A stretch of DNA of 64,000 bases from Parvicella tangerina (GCF_907165195.1 NZ_OU015584.1:2924978-2988977); one strand, 5' to 3'. Positions 1 through 9,731 are shown, numbered from the stretch's first letter. A program made the numbers and translations. The notes: generated by a model from the letters alone, not told the origin.

Positions 1-54
1 TGCGAGGATAAGATCAAAGGTGCTGACGTAGAACTCTATGCAAACCGAAAATAA
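1..54 (+). CDS. Possible 3' end of an upstream gene (partial)
   Basis: The frame beginning at base 1 stays open for 17 codons and ends at a TAA. It overlaps the first codons of the next gene by 17 bp, a coupling typical of co-directional genes. The residues end in ADVELYANRK, which is compatible with a protein C-terminus. It is too short to name a family, and chance openness over 17 codons is quite possible. Confidence 0.3.
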   Translation, partial: CEDKIKGADVELYANRK

Positions 55-1552
55 GGTTACCCTATTCAGAAAATATTGGGTCGACCTCACTTTTCTTTTT
101 GTGGTGATCCTACTTTTCTTTTTGTTTGGCTACTACAACCACTTTAGTGATGGTCCTGGAGGAATTCACTACATCAGACAAACGGATAGTTTAGCTTTTA
201 TAGATCACTATCAAGAGAATGACTACAATTTCTTTAAACCGGGCACACTGAATTTAGATAGTGAAGACGGAAATGCCGCATGTGAGTTCCCAGCAATCTA
301 CTATTTAACTTCATTCCTATATGCGGGATTTGGAAAACACTTCTTCTTCTTAAAAGCAATTAATCTACTTATTTCACTCTACGGGCTTTTTCACCTACTT
401 AAACTTGCGGAAAAACTTCTGAAAGACAAGGTTTATGCAATCTTAGCAACACTTTTCTTCTTCACTTCAACCATTTATAACTACTACATCTTCAATTTTT
501 TACCTGATGCTGCAGCACTTGGCTTGACCTTGATAGGTTGGCATCTCGCATATATAGCATATCAAAAACGTTCAGCATCCTGGCTAAAACCCTTTATTTT
601 ATTCACTTTGGCAGGGTTAATCAAAGTAACTTATTTTATATCCCCAATAGCAATTGTTGGCTTCCTACTTTACGAAAACCTTCTTGATAAAAAAAGGCTC
701 CATTCATTGCTTCCTTTACTAAAATGGTTCGGAATAAGTACCCTTATCATTGTGTTATGGAATCTGTACGTAGTCTTCTTTAACAATTATTATGAGACTG
801 AATATTTCACTATTGGAGCACGTCCGATTTGGGGGATGCCTGAATCAGAAGTGTCAAAGACCTGGGATCATATTTTCAACTATTGGTTTACCGACTATCT
901 GGCACACTCATCTCATCACCTGATCTGGGCAGTTCTGGTACTTCAGTTGGTTTTCATTAAGAAAATTAAAAAATATGCCGTCCTATTAGGGTTGTTATCC
1001 TTAGGTGCTATCTGCTATTTCCTGTTATTCTTCTCTCAATTCAAAGATCACGACTATTATGCATTGACACTTTTCCCTATCCTAGCTGGCCTACTCATTG
1101 GTGGTATAGCAATGATTAAAGTATTAACCCAGAACAAAATAATTCACCTCACCACCAAAGCATTATTAACCGTGATCATACTAACTGGAATCAACTACTC
1201 TAGAAACAAAGTTTACAACCGACTAGAAAACAGAGACAACGTAATTTCCAATATGGGAATCCATCTGGAAACGCAAAAAGAGGCTGTTGAAAAGGTCATT
1301 CCTGAAGAAAGTAACCTCTTGATCATTGAAGACCTCTCCAAAAACGGAGGCTTTATCTCCCTTGACCGAAAAGGATGGACCCTACCTTCCACAGAATATT
1401 TTACGAAAGATACCTTGGATCACTATCTCAATAACAACCTTGATTTCATCATTTCGTACCGACACAATTCCTCGAAATTAGATCCACTGATCAAATCTTA
1501 TTCTGAGGTGCTTTGTGACTCCTTAATCACAATTGTTAAAGTCGAGCCATAA
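38..1552 (+). CDS. GT-C fold integral membrane glycosyltransferase (GT39/PMT-like)
   Basis: A 504-residue polytopic membrane protein with about ten hydrophobic helices. The first loop after helix 1 (about residues 40-75) contains YIRQTDSLAFIDHY, resembling the acidic first loop of lipid-phosphosugar-dependent GT-C transferases. The C-terminal 110 residues are soluble. By family knowledge such enzymes move a sugar from a polyprenyl-phosphate carrier onto a lipid, glycan or protein at the outer face of the inner membrane; donor and acceptor cannot be told here. It may overlap a partial gene at its 5' end and is followed by a 118-bp gap before the secreted-protein operon. The assignment to GT39 specifically is tentative. 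Confidence 0.6.
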   Translation: MQTENKVTLFRKYWVDLTFLFVVILLFFLFGYYNHFSDGPGGIHYIRQTDSLAFIDHYQENDYNFFKPGTLNLDSEDGNAACEFPAIYYLTSFLYAGFGKHFFFLKAINLLISLYGLFHLLKLAEKLLKDKVYAILATLFFFTSTIYNYYIFNFLPDAAALGLTLIGWHLAYIAYQKRSASWLKPFILFTLAGLIKVTYFISPIAIVGFLLYENLLDKKRLHSLLPLLKWFGISTLIIVLWNLYVVFFNNYYETEYFTIGARPIWGMPESEVSKTWDHIFNYWFTDYLAHSSHHLIWAVLVLQLVFIKKIKKYAVLLGLLSLGAICYFLLFFSQFKDHDYYALTLFPILAGLLIGGIAMIKVLTQNKIIHLTTKALLTVIILTGINYSRNKVYNRLENRDNVISNMGIHLETQKEAVEKVIPEESNLLIIEDLSKNGGFISLDRKGWTLPSTEYFTKDTLDHYLNNNLDFIISYRHNSSKLDPLIKSYSEVLCDSLITIVKVEP

Positions 1553-1627
1553 AACTTGTAACATTTCATGAATGCCTACGTTGAAAGGCATCTGTAGTTT
1601 GAAGCAACCATCTAGGAAGGAAAACGT

Positions 1628-1651
1628 TAGTATGTAAGTACTTACATACTA
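1628..1651. promoter_or_regulatory. 24-bp perfect palindrome, candidate operator
   Basis: Bases 1628-1651 are a perfect inverted repeat with no central spacer (half site TAGTATGTAAGT). It ends 9 bp before the -7 element at 1661, so it covers the -33 region of that promoter. A bound repressor there would block transcription of the large surface-protein gene. The length and symmetry suit a TetR-type or similar dimeric regulator, but the regulator is not identified. Confidence 0.5.
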
Positions 1652-1660
1652 GTTTAATAG

Positions 1661-1668
1661 TAAATTTG
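1661..1668 (+). promoter_or_regulatory. -7 promoter element TAAATTTG
   Basis: An exact match to the Bacteroidota -7 consensus TAnnTTTG. The predicted transcription start near 1672 leaves about 11 nt of leader before the ATG at 1683. It also places the alternative GTG at 1671 at or before the transcript start. Confidence 0.55.
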
Positions 1669-1682
1669 TAGTGAACTACCTA

Positions 1683-4600
1683 ATGCAGAAATGGCTATAC
1701 TTCATACTCTTTGTTTTACCGTTAGTACACGGTAGCAAAGGCTATACGCAAGAATCCTCTGCAAGTTTTATCCGTAATGAAGGACAGTGGGATGATTACA
1801 TCGACTACAAATTACCCCTGAATTCTGGAGATATCTACTTTGAAAAAGACCAGATCATGTACTCCATTTACGATAAGTCTCTATATGGCAAAGCAAAGCA
1901 TGGAAATTACGAGAAGGACTATATTCCAGGGCATGCCTACAAAACATCCTTTTTGGCTTCTAACCCAAGCGCACGATATATCTTAGGTAAAGAAAAAAAC
2001 AATTACTACAACTATTTTTTAGGTAGCGACTCAACAAAATGGAAAGCAAATGTAAAAGCCTACGATAAGGTCTACGTCAAAGATATTTATAAGGGGATCG
2101 ACTATACCTTTTATGAATACTACGGACAAACGAAATATGACTTCATTGTGAGACCCGAGGGAAATCCAAACGACATCTATATCAAATATGAAGGTTTGGA
2201 AAATTTGAAAATAAAAAAGGGGCACCTCATTCTACAAACTTCTGTTGGAGAGATCATTGAGCAAAGCCCTTATGCCTACCAGCAAATAGACGGAAAAGAA
2301 ACCCAGATAAAATGTGAATACAAACTTAGAGATAATGTGCTCTACTTTATTTTTCCAGAAGGATACAACACTTCTTTAGATCTGGTGATTGACCCCGTTT
2401 TGACCTTCGCTACCTACACTGGATCCTCAGCAGATAACTTTGGCTGCACTGCAACTAACGATCTCGATGGAAATATGTTTGTTGGAGGAACAGTATTTGG
2501 AGCTGGATATCCGTCCTCAACCGGGGCTTTTCAAGTCAGTTTCAATGGTGGTAATATTGACATGGGAATCACTAAATATACTGCAGATGGAACCAACCTC
2601 ATGTATTCTACCTACATTGGTGGTGCTGGAAATGAAATCCCGCACAGTTTGGTGGTAACTTCGAATGATGAGCTTGTCATACTTGGTACCAGTAACAGTA
2701 TGGATTACCCTATTTCAGGCACGGCATTTCAAACGACTATGCAAGGCGGAACAGGGACTTCATGGGGTGGCTATGGTTTTAATTATAACGCAGGCTGTGA
2801 CATTGTTGTTACCAAGCTGAATGTCGCAGGAACTGGCATCGTTGGATCAACCTATCTGGGAGGCACAGGTAATGATGGTCTAAACGAAGGCTCGTTACTT
2901 CACTACAACTATGGAGACGCATTTAGAGGAGAGGTTATTAATGGTCCTAATGGCGAAATCATTGTTGCTTCCACTACTTCCTCTGCCGACTTTCCTGTGT
3001 CAGCCAATGCACCTCAAAGCGTTCTTGGAGGTCCTTCAGATGCAGTACTCGTTGAATTGAACGGTAACCTTTCTAATGTCATATTCGCTACCTATGTTGG
3101 TGGATCAGATCGGGAAACTGGAAACTCTGTACAACTTAACTCATCTGGTGAAATGTATCTGGCAGGCGGGACGCTCAGCACTGACTTTCCAGGAACTTCA
3201 GCTGGTTTTCACAACAACTTTCAAGGTGGTGATGCAGATGGTTATGTAGCTCGTTTTTCGAGCAATGGCAGCACTTTACTCAATGCAACCTATATCGGAA
3301 CAGCTGACTATGACCAAAATTATTTTGTTCAGACAGACCTCAATGACGATGTTTACATGATTGGGCAAACGAATGGTAATTATCCAGTAATCAATGCAGC
3401 CTATAGCAATCCAAACAGTGGTCAATATATACAAAAATTGAGCCCTGACTTATCTACAAGTTTGTTATCCACCACCATCGGTAGAGGAAATGGGACTGTT
3501 GATATTGCTGTTAACGCCTTTTTGGTTAGTGATTGTAACTTCATCTACCTATCGGGCTGGGGAGGTCCACTGAATGGCAATACAGGTCTTGGAGCCCATG
3601 CAACGAATAGCACAACCATGGGAATGCCTATTACAAGTGATGCCTTTCAGAATTTTACGGACGGAAGTGACTTTTACCTTGCTGTTCTTGCCCCCGATGC
3701 TGCTTCCTTGTTGTATGCGACTTTCTTTGGAGGAGGATTAAGTAGTGAACATGCTGATGGCGGCACAAGCCGTTTCGACAAAAGTGGAACAGTATATCAA
3801 GCTGTTTGTGCTGGATGTGGCGGGAATAGTGACTTCCCAACTACTTCTGGGGCGTGGTCTAATGCAAACAACTCTACAAACTGTAATCTAGGTGCTTTTA
3901 AATTTGATCTGGGTTCGATCACGCCAGCAATTAGTATTCCTCAACCTTATGTTTGTCTGCCAAGCGCTTACCAATTCAATAACAATTCATCTGGCGGGAA
4001 TGAATACCATTGGTATTTTGGAGATGGAGATTCTTCCAACCTATTCGAGCCAGCGCATACTTACACGGATACAGGACATTATGAAGTCACGCTAATTGTG
4101 GCTGACTCTACAGGATGCTTGCAATCTGACACAACAAGCTTATTCATAGATGTATTTGCGCTAGGGAATGCTTCTGTTAGTGTTATCGATACCATTTGTA
4201 TTGGAGATAGTGCACTTCTCTCCTCTTCTGGTGGTGCAACTTATGAATGGTTTCCACCACTTAACCTCAGCAATCCGTCTGGACAAACTACTTATGCTTT
4301 TCCATCAATAACTACAGAATATATGGTTATTGCCACCGACAGTTGTGGACTGGATACCGCAATTATTACCGTTCCGGTTTACAATGATAACTATTCCGTA
4401 ATGCCAGATACGCTGATATGTGCAGGATTTCCAGTTACACTAGAAGCCTATGGTGGAGTATCGTACAGTTGGCATAATGATGTATCAATTCAAAATCCTG
4501 GGTCCCAAACACCAACGGCTAACCCGACTACGTCAACCATGTACTATGTTGATATCACAATGGCATCTGGCTGTATTTACACTGATTCTGTTTTCGTAGA

Positions 4601-5564
4601 GACCGTAAACAACCTCCCCGCCCCTAGCCTTACCAGCGATACTACGATCTGCCTTGGTGATCAAATCGTTTTGCAAGCGCAAGGAGGAGACTTCTATGAC
4701 TGGTCTCCTGCTAACCTTTTGACCAACATCAGTGGTAACTCTGCAACAACTAATATTCAGACAACTTCTGAAATCTTTGTCGAGATTAGTAATCCGTGTG
4801 GAACAGTCCTAGACAGTGTTACCGTTGAGGTCATTGAAGTATTTCCTGAAATCGTAGGCGATACGATTATATGCCCTGGTGATCAGGCGACTTTGTGGGC
4901 ATCTGGTGGGACCAGTTACTCGTGGAGTCCAACGTCTTCTTTGAGCAACTCCAGCACTGACACCACACTAGCCTCACCGTCCGCACCAACAATCTACCAA
5001 GTTGTCGTAGAAAATGCCATGGGCTGCAGCAAGACTCTTGATGTTATGGTTGACCTCTACGCACCTCCTTCTGTCTTCGCCAACGGGCCAAGCTTTGTAC
5101 TTGCAGGACAAGAGATTGAGCTAGAGGGTACAACCAATGGAACATCCTATTTTTGGTCTGATCAAGATAGTACGTTGTGCACCGACTGCTACACAGCAAT
5201 CGTAACTCCAGAAGAATCAACGACCTATTATTTTACAGCGATTGATACTAATGGATGCAGAAACTTAGACTCCGTAGAAGTTTTGATCGAGAGTTCCCTT
5301 TATGTTCCTAACGCATTTACCCCAAATGGAGACGGGTATAACGACTTCTTTAAAGTCGAGGCTCGTGAAGTTCATGATTATCAATTGTACATTTTTAACC
5401 GCTGGGGACAATTGATCTTTGAAACCACTGATACCGAAGCCTCCTGGGATGGAAAGTATAAAGGATCAGCTGTACAAGTCGATGCGTATGTCTGGAAAAT
5501 TGATTATCTAGACAACCAAAACGAACGCCATAAGTTCATAGGACATGTGAACGTCATCAGATAG
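1683..5564 (+). CDS. Very large secreted surface protein, SBBP/PKD/Ig-like repeats, T9SS type B sorting domain
   Basis: The product has 1293 residues from the chosen ATG. Signal peptide 1-22; a DUF7948-type N-terminal domain to about residue 235 (NEGQWDDYIDYK at its start); SBBP-like beta-propeller repeats to about 780 with recurring ATYxGGS strands; a PKD domain near 785-860 (WYFGDGDSS, HTYTDTGHYEVTL); four or five Ig-like repeats beginning with CxGDxxxLxxxGG; and a gliding-motility-associated (type B) C-terminal domain starting VPNAFTPNGDGYNDFF. Type B domains direct export through the T9SS and surface attachment or release. A GTG four codons upstream is open but lies at the predicted transcription start. 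The gene heads a run with the next exported protein and apbE. Adhesin or matrix role is inferred. Confidence 0.9.
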   Translation: MQKWLYFILFVLPLVHGSKGYTQESSASFIRNEGQWDDYIDYKLPLNSGDIYFEKDQIMYSIYDKSLYGKAKHGNYEKDYIPGHAYKTSFLASNPSARYILGKEKNNYYNYFLGSDSTKWKANVKAYDKVYVKDIYKGIDYTFYEYYGQTKYDFIVRPEGNPNDIYIKYEGLENLKIKKGHLILQTSVGEIIEQSPYAYQQIDGKETQIKCEYKLRDNVLYFIFPEGYNTSLDLVIDPVLTFATYTGSSADNFGCTATNDLDGNMFVGGTVFGAGYPSSTGAFQVSFNGGNIDMGITKYTADGTNLMYSTYIGGAGNEIPHSLVVTSNDELVILGTSNSMDYPISGTAFQTTMQGGTGTSWGGYGFNYNAGCDIVVTKLNVAGTGIVGSTYLGGTGNDGLNEGSLLHYNYGDAFRGEVINGPNGEIIVASTTSSADFPVSANAPQSVLGGPSDAVLVELNGNLSNVIFATYVGGSDRETGNSVQLNSSGEMYLAGGTLSTDFPGTSAGFHNNFQGGDADGYVARFSSNGSTLLNATYIGTADYDQNYFVQTDLNDDVYMIGQTNGNYPVINAAYSNPNSGQYIQKLSPDLSTSLLSTTIGRGNGTVDIAVNAFLVSDCNFIYLSGWGGPLNGNTGLGAHATNSTTMGMPITSDAFQNFTDGSDFYLAVLAPDAASLLYATFFGGGLSSEHADGGTSRFDKSGTVYQAVCAGCGGNSDFPTTSGAWSNANNSTNCNLGAFKFDLGSITPAISIPQPYVCLPSAYQFNNNSSGGNEYHWYFGDGDSSNLFEPAHTYTDTGHYEVTLIVADSTGCLQSDTTSLFIDVFALGNASVSVIDTICIGDSALLSSSGGATYEWFPPLNLSNPSGQTTYAFPSITTEYMVIATDSCGLDTAIITVPVYNDNYSVMPDTLICAGFPVTLEAYGGVSYSWHNDVSIQNPGSQTPTANPTTSTMYYVDITMASGCIYTDSVFVETVNNLPAPSLTSDTTICLGDQIVLQAQGGDFYDWSPANLLTNISGNSATTNIQTTSEIFVEISNPCGTVLDSVTVEVIEVFPEIVGDTIICPGDQATLWASGGTSYSWSPTSSLSNSSTDTTLASPSAPTIYQVVVENAMGCSKTLDVMVDLYAPPSVFANGPSFVLAGQEIELEGTTNGTSYFWSDQDSTLCTDCYTAIVTPEESTTYYFTAIDTNGCRNLDSVEVLIESSLYVPNAFTPNGDGYNDFFKVEAREVHDYQLYIFNRWGQLIFETTDTEASWDGKYKGSAVQVDAYVWKIDYLDNQNERHKFIGHVNVIR

Positions 5565-5602
5565 GTGACGAGTCCTTAAACTCGTGAAAACAAATTTAAC
5601 CC

Positions 5603-7942
5603 ATGAAGCAACTTTTATTTATTACTACTTTTTTATTCTCTACTCCCTTTTTTAGTCAACTGAACATGACCGAGCTGGGCTATCTTGACCTGGTTTCCAT
5701 ACACAATTCAGACGCTTCAGATATTTGGGGTTATGTGGATCAAAGTGGAAATGAATATGCCATCGTGGGATTAAATGATGGAACTTCTATCGTGGATGTG
5801 ACCGATCCAGCAAATCCCGTTGAAGTATTTTACGAACCGGGTATGAACTCCGTGTGGAGAGATATAAAAACCTGGGGAGATTATGCTTATGTAACCACTG
5901 AAGCGGCAAATGGACTACTAATCATTGATCTCAGTACGCTCCCTGGAAATACCAATCTAACTACTAATTATTATACAGGGCCTTCAGGAAACCAATGGGA
6001 GTCTGCGCACAACCTTTACATTGACGAAAATGGCTATTGCTATATTTTTGGAGCAAACAGAGGAGAAGGAGGAACCATCATTCTGGATGTGCATACTGAC
6101 CCAATGAACCCAACTGAAGTAGGAGTTGAAGACACTTACTATACCCACGATGGAGTAGTAAGAGGAGACACCTTATATCAAGCACATATTGAAGATGGTT
6201 TCTTCACATTAACCGACATTTCTAACAAATCAAACCCTATTTATCTGGGGCAACAAACTACTCCAGGGGTTTTCGCTCACAACCTTTGGTTTAGTGATGA
6301 CGGTGATTATGTTTACACTACAGATGAGATCTCCAATGGTTTTATCGGTGAATATGACATCTCTGACCCCAGTAATATTTTTGAGCTGGACAGAATTCAG
6401 TCTTCTCCTGGGATGAATGTCATTCCTCATAACGCACATTTTTTTAATGATTACATCATCACTTCATATTATCGAGATGGCGTGGTTATTCATGACGTCT
6501 CCAACAAAGGTAATATGGTAGAAGTTGCCAATTTTGACACCTCTCCACAATATAGCGGAGATGGTTTCAATGGTTGTTGGGGAGTCTACCCCTGGTTACC
6601 ATCGGGGAACATTATCACATCAGATATTGAAAATGGACTTCATGTACTTGGGGTTACCTATCAGAGAGGTTGTTATCTTGAAGGGACAGTTACAAATGCG
6701 TCCACCACAAACCCGATCAATGGAGTTGAAGTGATCATAATTGGTGAGACAATTACGAATAACACGGATGCAATAGGAACCTATGAAACTGGCATTGCTA
6801 CAGCTGGATCTTATGACATCATTTATTCACACCCTTCTTATTATGATGATACTATCTATGGTGTTACCTTGTCTAATGGTGTTATTACCACTCAAGATGC
6901 CCAGTTAAACCCAATTGTTCCACTAGATGTTACTATTCAGGTAAGTGACAATTTTTCAGTTTCTCTTGACGGAGCAACAGTAGAGCTGTTCAATGACGAT
7001 TTTAATTTCAGTGGCACCACCAGCTCTGGAGAAGTTACTTTTACTGGAGTAATCCCAGGAAACTACAATGTTTTGGTAGGTAAATGGGGATATATAACCT
7101 ACTGTAGCACTTTAGAAGTTTCGGGATCTTCTTCTTCAGAAACGATTAACCTATCTCAAGGTTATTATGACGACTTTAGTCTCGACTTTGGGTGGACGGT
7201 ATCTGGAGCTGCACCCGATGGCGTATGGGAAAGAGCAGATCCAAACGGAACCAATTCCTTTGGGCAAGAGATCGCTCCTGAAGATGATGTGACTGGTGAT
7301 TGTGGTGCAATGGCCTACGTAACTGGAAACTCCGCTACTGGAAGTGTGGGTGCGGATGATGTGGATATAGCGGATGCGGTGTTGACCTCACCTGCAATGG
7401 ATTTGAGTGACTACACCTACCCTGGCCTATCTTTTAGTTACTGGTGGATAAACTCTGGAGGTAGTGGAACTCCCAATGACAGCTTGAACATTTATCTCTC
7501 AGACGGGAACACTACGGAATTGGTGCTCACGTTTACGGAAGCAAATTCAAATGCATCGTGGCAGGGAACTTCCATCTTTCCTTTGGAATTCTTTTCAGAC
7601 TTATCAAATATTTCAATTATTTACAAAACAGCCGACTGGCAAGCTAACGGTGGACATTTAGTTGAAGCAGGTGTTGATCATTTCTTTGTGGATGAATATG
7701 CTTCTGTCGATAACAGGGAGAGTTCAAGTATTTCAATTTATCCTAATCCAAGTAACGGAAAATTCACTGTAAACACCGATGGAAAAATTGGAACCTATCA
7801 GTTACTGGATCTTTCTGGAAAACTTATTGAGCAAGGCACATTAAATAATCAACAGGTAATTTCGGTAGAGAATGCTGGAGTCTATATCTTAGCAACCGAA
7901 ATTGATGGTCGAACACAAATGACCAAGTTGATTAAGCAATAA
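5603..7942 (+). CDS. Choice-of-anchor B secreted protein with LVIVD repeats and T9SS type A sorting domain
   Basis: 779 residues with a signal peptide (1-18). Residues about 20-355 form LVIVD-type beta-propeller repeats (GTSIVDVTDPANPVEVF, GVVIHDVSNKG), as in the choice-of-anchor B family. A carboxypeptidase-regulatory-like beta domain follows near 360-440 and a second one near 445-520. A jelly-roll-like region (about 525-700) precedes the type A T9SS domain, which starts SISIYPNPSNGKFTV. It lies 38 bp after the large surface-protein gene and its stop overlaps the start of apbE by one base (TAATG), so the three are probably co-transcribed. Substrate or binding partner is unknown. A weak hairpin (5568-5585) without a U tract lies just upstream. 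Confidence 0.88.
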   Translation: MKQLLFITTFLFSTPFFSQLNMTELGYLDLVSIHNSDASDIWGYVDQSGNEYAIVGLNDGTSIVDVTDPANPVEVFYEPGMNSVWRDIKTWGDYAYVTTEAANGLLIIDLSTLPGNTNLTTNYYTGPSGNQWESAHNLYIDENGYCYIFGANRGEGGTIILDVHTDPMNPTEVGVEDTYYTHDGVVRGDTLYQAHIEDGFFTLTDISNKSNPIYLGQQTTPGVFAHNLWFSDDGDYVYTTDEISNGFIGEYDISDPSNIFELDRIQSSPGMNVIPHNAHFFNDYIITSYYRDGVVIHDVSNKGNMVEVANFDTSPQYSGDGFNGCWGVYPWLPSGNIITSDIENGLHVLGVTYQRGCYLEGTVTNASTTNPINGVEVIIIGETITNNTDAIGTYETGIATAGSYDIIYSHPSYYDDTIYGVTLSNGVITTQDAQLNPIVPLDVTIQVSDNFSVSLDGATVELFNDDFNFSGTTSSGEVTFTGVIPGNYNVLVGKWGYITYCSTLEVSGSSSSETINLSQGYYDDFSLDFGWTVSGAAPDGVWERADPNGTNSFGQEIAPEDDVTGDCGAMAYVTGNSATGSVGADDVDIADAVLTSPAMDLSDYTYPGLSFSYWWINSGGSGTPNDSLNIYLSDGNTTELVLTFTEANSNASWQGTSIFPLEFFSDLSNISIIYKTADWQANGGHLVEAGVDHFFVDEYASVDNRESSSISIYPNPSNGKFTVNTDGKIGTYQLLDLSGKLIEQGTLNNQQVISVENAGVYILATEIDGRTQMTKLIKQ

Positions 7943-8997
7943 TGACAAAAAATTGGCTAGTTCTCTTTGCAGCAATCACGTTATGGAGTTGCAACTCAGA
8001 AGTTGATCGGCAAGAATCAGTCGCTGACTACTACCAAATTGTTGGAGAGGCGCAAGGCACTACCTATGCGATCACTTTTCAAGGTAACCAAAACCCAACA
8101 AAAGTTAAATCGTCCGTAGATTCTTTATTAGCGGTCTATGATTTAGCGAACTCCATTTACAAACCTACCAGCTTAATTACGCAATTGAATAATAGTTCTT
8201 CAGCTTCGTTTGCAGTAGCTAGTTTTCCAGAGCATGCATACTTTAAAACTTGTTTTGAGGTAGCAAAAGACGTTTATCAACTAACGAATGGAGCCTTTAA
8301 CCCTGCAGTCTATCCATTGGTAAATTACTGGGGGTTTCATAAGGAGAATTTCAACCATTCTCCAGACAGTTCAGAAATTAAAGAACTTCTGGTATTAATT
8401 GATTTTTCAGACGAGAGTTTCAACTTTAAGGAAGGGGTCGTTTCAAGAAGTAATCCAGAAGCTAAAATTGATTTTAACGCATTAGCTCAAGGTCATAGCG
8501 TTGATGTAGTTGGGGATTACCTGGAGCATCAGGGCATTGAAAACTATATGGTTGAAATTGGAGGAGAATTAAGCTGTAAGGGTAAAAATCCGAATCAACA
8601 ATCGTGGAAAATTGGCATTGAAAAGCCGACAGATGATCCAACATCTGACCCTAATGATTTTCAAATGATCGCGACTTTAACGAATAAAAGTCTAGCTACA
8701 TCAGGAAATTACCGAAAGTTCTATGAAATTGATGGACAACGTTATGCTCACACGATAGATCCAGTTTCAGGTTATCCAGCAAGGCAAAACCTATTAAGTG
8801 TCACCGTAATTACTGATGAATGCGTTTACGCAGATGCGTTTGCTACTGCCTTTATGGTGATGGGAATGGAGAAGTCTATAACATTTATTGAGCAACACCC
8901 AGACCTAAGTATTCATGCGTATTTCGTGTATGATGAGAACGGTCAATACCTGACCAAGATGACCGAAGGATTCGAGAAGTTTATTCTTCAAAATTAG
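7942..8997 (+). CDS. apbE: FAD:protein FMN transferase (ApbE family lipoprotein)
   Basis: 351 residues with a lipoprotein signal (LWSCNSE, lipidated Cys17). ApbE motifs are in order: GEAQGTTYAITF near residue 35, DFNALAQGHSVDVV near 175, the HTIDPxSGYP loop near 272, and YADAFATAFMVMG near 295, which carries metal ligands. The enzyme covalently attaches FMN from FAD to Thr/Ser of target flavoproteins such as NqrB/NqrC or RnfG on the periplasmic side. No such target lies in the window. Its ATG overlaps the preceding stop, so it is translationally coupled to the surface-protein gene. Its 3' end overlaps a small convergent gene by 17 bp. Confidence 0.93.
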   Translation: MTKNWLVLFAAITLWSCNSEVDRQESVADYYQIVGEAQGTTYAITFQGNQNPTKVKSSVDSLLAVYDLANSIYKPTSLITQLNNSSSASFAVASFPEHAYFKTCFEVAKDVYQLTNGAFNPAVYPLVNYWGFHKENFNHSPDSSEIKELLVLIDFSDESFNFKEGVVSRSNPEAKIDFNALAQGHSVDVVGDYLEHQGIENYMVEIGGELSCKGKNPNQQSWKIGIEKPTDDPTSDPNDFQMIATLTNKSLATSGNYRKFYEIDGQRYAHTIDPVSGYPARQNLLSVTVITDECVYADAFATAFMVMGMEKSITFIEQHPDLSIHAYFVYDENGQYLTKMTEGFEKFILQN

Positions 8998-9187
8998 GCG
9001 TCTCAGACTGACATTTTTCGTCAGGTCTTGCTCCGCAAACTGCACAGTTCTCTCCTTCTTTATTTAAAAAAGGACTTTGGGAAGCACAAGTTCCAGCGAA
9101 CTCACCATCTTTCTTCGCCCAAATCTTAATGGCTATCCCCAAGACGGCTAGTCCCAAAAGTGCTATGGAGAATAATACTAACTTCAT
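8981..9187 (-). CDS. Small membrane-anchored cysteine-containing protein
   Basis: 68 residues: an N-terminal transmembrane helix (residues 3-23), a short basic stretch, then a tail with four cysteines arranged as C-x13-C-x2-C-x7-C (CAVCGARPDEKC at its centre), suggestive of metal binding. It converges on and overlaps apbE by 17 bp. From general knowledge, small proteins of this kind sit next to apbE in other Bacteroidota, which supports it being a real gene linked to flavoprotein or Na+-NQR maturation. The function is not known. A perfect -7 element lies immediately upstream. Confidence 0.7.
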   Translation of the reverse strand: MKLVLFSIALLGLAVLGIAIKIWAKKDGEFAGTCASQSPFLNKEGENCAVCGARPDEKCQSETPNFEE

Positions 9188-9191
9188 AAAG

Positions 9192-9199
9192 CAAATTTA
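9192..9199 (-). promoter_or_regulatory. -7 promoter element TAAATTTG for the small membrane protein
   Basis: Exact TAnnTTTG on the minus strand. Only four bases separate it from the ATG at 9187, so the predicted transcript would be almost leaderless. Confidence 0.45.
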
Positions 9200-9206
9200 C
9201 TGGAAA

Positions 9207-9731
9207 TTATTCGTAGATGGCTAATAAGCCTTCAGGAATTTCAACTTTTAGCTCTCGATCTTTTTTATTAATGGCTATGTGCGAATTATCGTTGTATGGA
9301 ATTAACGCCTCTTTACCATTATAACTCACCTCCAACATGGGATTTACGGCATTATCGATATATTCCAGGATCTCTCCTACTTTGTTATCATCTTGATCTA
9401 CTAAAGTAAACCCAATGATTTCGTGGTAATAAAATTGGTCATCTTCTAATTCTGGCAATGCAGCCAACGGCAGAAACACTTTCTTTTTAGTTAGTCTCTT
9501 TGCATCCGTCTCGTCAGCAACATTATCAAATTTAACACGGAGTTGATTTACCTTATGCACCTTGGATTCTTCAATAAAAAAGGGAACTAGCTTTTTATTG
9601 ATCTCCAACAAAATCATATCCATGTTGTAGTAGTGCTCTGGTTGGTCACTATCAATATACAAGATCACCTCTCCTCTAAAGCTAAAGGTTTTAGAAATTA
9701 CTCCCAATTCAAAACAATCCTCTTTTGTCAT
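9207..9731 (-). CDS. rimM: Ribosome maturation factor RimM
   Basis: 174 residues from the chosen start. The N-terminal RimM beta-barrel has ELGVISKTFSFRGEV near the start, and the C-terminal PRC-barrel contains the ALIPY motif (YNGKEALIPYND). RimM binds ribosomal protein S19 and the 16S rRNA head domain during 30S assembly. The longer reading from 9752 is rejected because that codon overlaps a perfect -7 element; the internal ATG at 9731 matches the usual RimM start. Here rimM stands alone rather than next to rpsP or trmD, with its own promoter. Confidence 0.92.
   Translation of the reverse strand: MTKEDCFELGVISKTFSFRGEVILYIDSDQPEHYYNMDMILLEINKKLVPFFIEESKVHKVNQLRVKFDNVADETDAKRLTKKKVFLPLAALPELEDDQFYYHEIIGFTLVDQDDNKVGEILEYIDNAVNPMLEVSYNGKEALIPYNDNSHIAINKKDRELKVEIPEGLLAIYE

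Noticed and set aside
1671-1682. Longer start (GTG) for the large type B surface protein
   Set aside because: The -7 element at 1661-1668 puts the transcription start at about 1672, so the GTG would not lie inside the message. The ATG at 1683 gives a normal signal peptide.
5568-5585. Hairpin between the two large exported-protein genes as a terminator
   Set aside because: A 6-bp stem with no T tract and only 38 bp to the next gene; more likely read through within one operon.
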